Below, piece by piece: positions 62,210 through 64,000 of a stretch of DNA of 64,000 nt. Source of the DNA: Bacillota bacterium (lineage in GTDB: Bacteria > Bacillota > Sulfobacillia > Sulfobacillales > Sulfobacillaceae); assembly GCA_026627065.1 (NCBI GenBank), contig JAPNUO010000001.1, positions 248,001-312,000 of the forward strand, in the 5' to 3' direction. Both the position numbers and the translations under genes were made by a program. Each line of letters begins with the position of its first letter. The stretch's first letter is position 1. The notes under the pieces were generated by a model that was not told where the DNA came from, did not search any database, and saw only the letters and a program-made list of their open reading frames with translations.

Positions 62210-64000
62210 GGCGCCACCTCCCCTGGTTTACGCCAACTGCGGGTTTTCTCGCCGATGGCATGCATCTCCACGCCTAACAAGCGAAAGACGACGGCACCGT
62301 CAGCCCCTACCGCCTCAATGTCCGCGACCAGGCGGCGACTGTCCGCACGGCGGACGTGCACGGCACATCGCACGCGTTCGCCGACGACCAAGGGCCGGCC
62401 AAGTTGCATTCGCGACACTAGTGTCGGCAAGGTTCTCCGCTCTATATAGGTTAGGCCCCAGACCCCGAGCAGTTGGAACCCGCCATCCCAAGTCAGTGCG
62501 GCAGTTTCAGCCTCTCCGAGACCTTGCGGTACCCGGAGATAGGCGGTAACTCCGTGCTCCGTAAAGTGTTCTAACTGTTCGATGACCGTAAAGACTCCTT
62601 CGTGAAAGAGTTTCTCCGTATAGATTTCGTCTCGTGTGCAAGGCCAGGGACCTGGCGGCTGGGACTGAAGCTCTTCGTCAGCGACGATAGGCTCTGGGGT
62701 ACCCAAGACAACGCGCGCTTGATACAAGGCAGTGCCCTGAAGATCGCGAATCTTCACTGGAATCGCCAACGAGTCTGGCTGCTGTCCCGGTACGCCCGAC
62801 TCTACAGCCGACGCGGCCACCTCCAGGGACTCCACCCCTTCAAAAAACTGGCGCAAGCGAATTCCGCGGAGGACTTGCACATCCGTCATTTCAACGCCGG
62901 ACAACTCAGGCCGGACGGCCGAGGCGGCGCGCATCATTTGCGCCATGGCCACCGTCATCGGCACCACGACCGTTGCATGAATTTTGTGGCCTTCTAAGTA
63001 TCGCCCTTGGTCCGCGCCTAAGGACCAGAAACCGATGCGGTCCCGCACTTCCCCCGCCGTCGCCCCCTCGGTAGACACCCCAACAATCCACTCAACGGCT
63101 GAAAGCCGCTGTTGCCAGCTCTTCACGCACCACTCCGCCCCCTCTTCAAGGGGAATTAAGCCTACGCCTTGCTGCAGAAAGCGTCGGCGGAGCTCCTCAG
63201 TCACCATGCCGCCATCCCAGGGGCCGCATTCCCAAGCCACGACCACCGCATCGCGGCGACGGCGCTGCTCGCTGACGGCCAGGGCGTTCAGCACCGCGTT
63301 GGCCATGGCGTAATCGCCTTGACCCGCGTTGCCGAATTGGCTGGCCACCGAAGAGATCACTGCCAGATGCGTCACTGGATCACCGGCGGTGTGTTCCAAT
63401 AACGCTTTCAGCCCCAACACTTTCGTGTCGAACACCGTACGAAAATCGTCTTCAGTTTTCTCTGGAAGGAGACGGTCGCGAATCACGCCGGCGCCATGCA
63501 GTACGGCCTGGATAGGGCCAAAGCGGCGGCGCACTTCCGCCACACCGAGACCAACTGCTTGACTGTCTCGAACATCGCAAGGGAGGTACACGACCTCCGA
63601 GCCTAGCGCCTGCAGCGCCTCCAGCGTCTCGGCAATCTCGGTCATGGCCAGGATCTCGGAGGCTCGCTCATGAACGCGCCTCGGTGTCGCCCCGCTCTCA
63701 GCGCGGCGAGCTTCTTCGGTGGCCCATGCGCGGGCTTCGGCTTGACTGTGCAATCGCGGAAAGGGTCCTTCCGGAATTATCGTGCGTCCCAGAATACCTA
63801 TCCGCAGGGGCGCCCTGCGGGCCAGCGCCTTGACAATCGCCGCCGTCACTCCTCGTGCGCCGCCGCTTACGACCAGCACGCTACCGGCCTGAAGGGGCAC
63901 CGGATCGCCATCCGGCGTGGCCTTTTCCCAAATAGGCACAACACGTGTGCCGTCATCCGCGTACGCCACGTCGGGATCCGCCCCACCCAGCAGCAGCTCT
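62206..64000 (-). CDS. pfaA: PfaA-like synthase, C-terminal KR-DH part, cut by the right edge
   Basis: About 595 codons are visible and the frame stays open to the window edge. A ketoreductase (first 310 or so visible residues) has GGARGVTAAIVKAL, SEVVYLPCDVRDSQAV, VLHGAGVIRD, and SSVASQFGNAGQGDYAMANA with the catalytic Ser and Tyr. A hotdog, polyketide-type dehydratase domain follows to the end (LWxLGADQGRYLEGHKI-like start, WGLTYIERRTLP). KR followed by DH is the C-terminus of PfaA. The ketosynthase, malonyltransferase and acyl-carrier repeats are expected upstream, beyond 64000. The stop overlaps the pfaC-like start in ATGA. Confidence 0.85.
   Translation of the reverse strand, partial: ELLLGGADPDVAYADDGTRVVPIWEKATPDGDPVPLQAGSVLVVSGGARGVTAAIVKALARRAPLRIGILGRTIIPEGPFPRLHSQAEARAWATEEARRAESGATPRRVHERASEILAMTEIAETLEALQALGSEVVYLPCDVRDSQAVGLGVAEVRRRFGPIQAVLHGAGVIRDRLLPEKTEDDFRTVFDTKVLGLKALLEHTAGDPVTHLAVISSVASQFGNAGQGDYAMANAVLNALAVSEQRRRRDAVVVAWECGPWDGGMVTEELRRRFLQQGVGLIPLEEGAEWCVKSWQQRLSAVEWIVGVSTEGATAGEVRDRIGFWSLGADQGRYLEGHKIHATVVVPMTVAMAQMMRAASAVRPELSGVEMTDVQVLRGIRLRQFFEGVESLEVAASAVESGVPGQQPDSLAIPVKIRDLQGTALYQARVVLGTPEPIVADEELQSQPPGPWPCTRDEIYTEKLFHEGVFTVIEQLEHFTEHGVTAYLRVPQGLGEAETAALTWDGGFQLLGVWGLTYIERRTLPTLVSRMQLGRPLVVGERVRCAVHVRRADSRRLVADIEAVGADGAVVFRLLGVEMHAIGEKTRSWRKPGEVAP

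Overview
The window looks like chromosomal DNA of a GC-rich Gram-positive bacterium (Firmicutes), plausibly a thermoacidophile of the Sulfobacillus/Alicyclobacillus kind. The evidence is the block ytxC-like, thrS, infC-rpmI-rplT, rRNA methyltransferase, pheS-pheT, zapA; T-box leaders in front of thrS and pheS; tRNA genes with encoded CCA; and strong AGGAGG-type ribosome binding sites. The genus is an inference, because no rRNA gene is present.

Layout. 1-1.15 kb: end of an insertion sequence (IS) and a Gly-Cys-Val tRNA operon. 1.07-4.58 kb: a decayed integrative element in the 3' half of tRNA-Val, bounded by a 100-base direct repeat. It holds IS fragments, a broken tyrosine integrase and an intact-looking hicBA toxin-antitoxin pair. 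4.9-10.7 kb: a five-gene operon resembling ATP-dependent (class I) benzoyl-CoA reductase plus a benzoate-CoA ligase. 11.3-20.9 kb: the housekeeping translation block, with one copy of a structured repeat RNA between ytxC and thrS. 20.9-24.3 kb: a second copy of that RNA, a degenerate IS66-type element, and a second, frameshifted copy of the IS at the left end.

24.3-36.2 kb: accessory genes. These are a TetR regulator with paired operators and an SDR (short-chain dehydrogenase/reductase family) protein, then an eroding plant-sugar region: glycosidase fragment, zinc dehydrogenase, L-rhamnose mutarotase with a nonsense codon, fuconolactonase-like hydrolase, araD pseudogene, GH51 arabinofuranosidase, GntR fragment, and two secreted proteins. 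36.2-46.8 kb: loosely spaced genes (paaD-like, cytochrome P450, AAA ATPase, UPF0145, cupin protein, zinc dehydrogenase, acyl-CoA ligase) separated by long stretches without recognisable genes.

46.8-64 kb is the most striking part. A STAND-type regulator faces a tight minus-strand operon. The operon encodes a Pfa-like iterative fatty acid/polyketide synthase: the KR-DH end of a PfaA-like protein, a 2334-residue PfaC-like protein with a C-terminal glycerolipid acyltransferase domain, and a PfaD-like enoyl reductase. The same operon continues with a membrane transporter, phosphatidylserine decarboxylase, CDP-diglyceride synthase, a CDP-alcohol phosphatidyltransferase and a Sfp-type phosphopantetheinyl transferase. 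Read together, it encodes assembly of an unusual acyl chain and its delivery into a phosphatidylethanolamine-type lipid. The operon start lies beyond the right edge.
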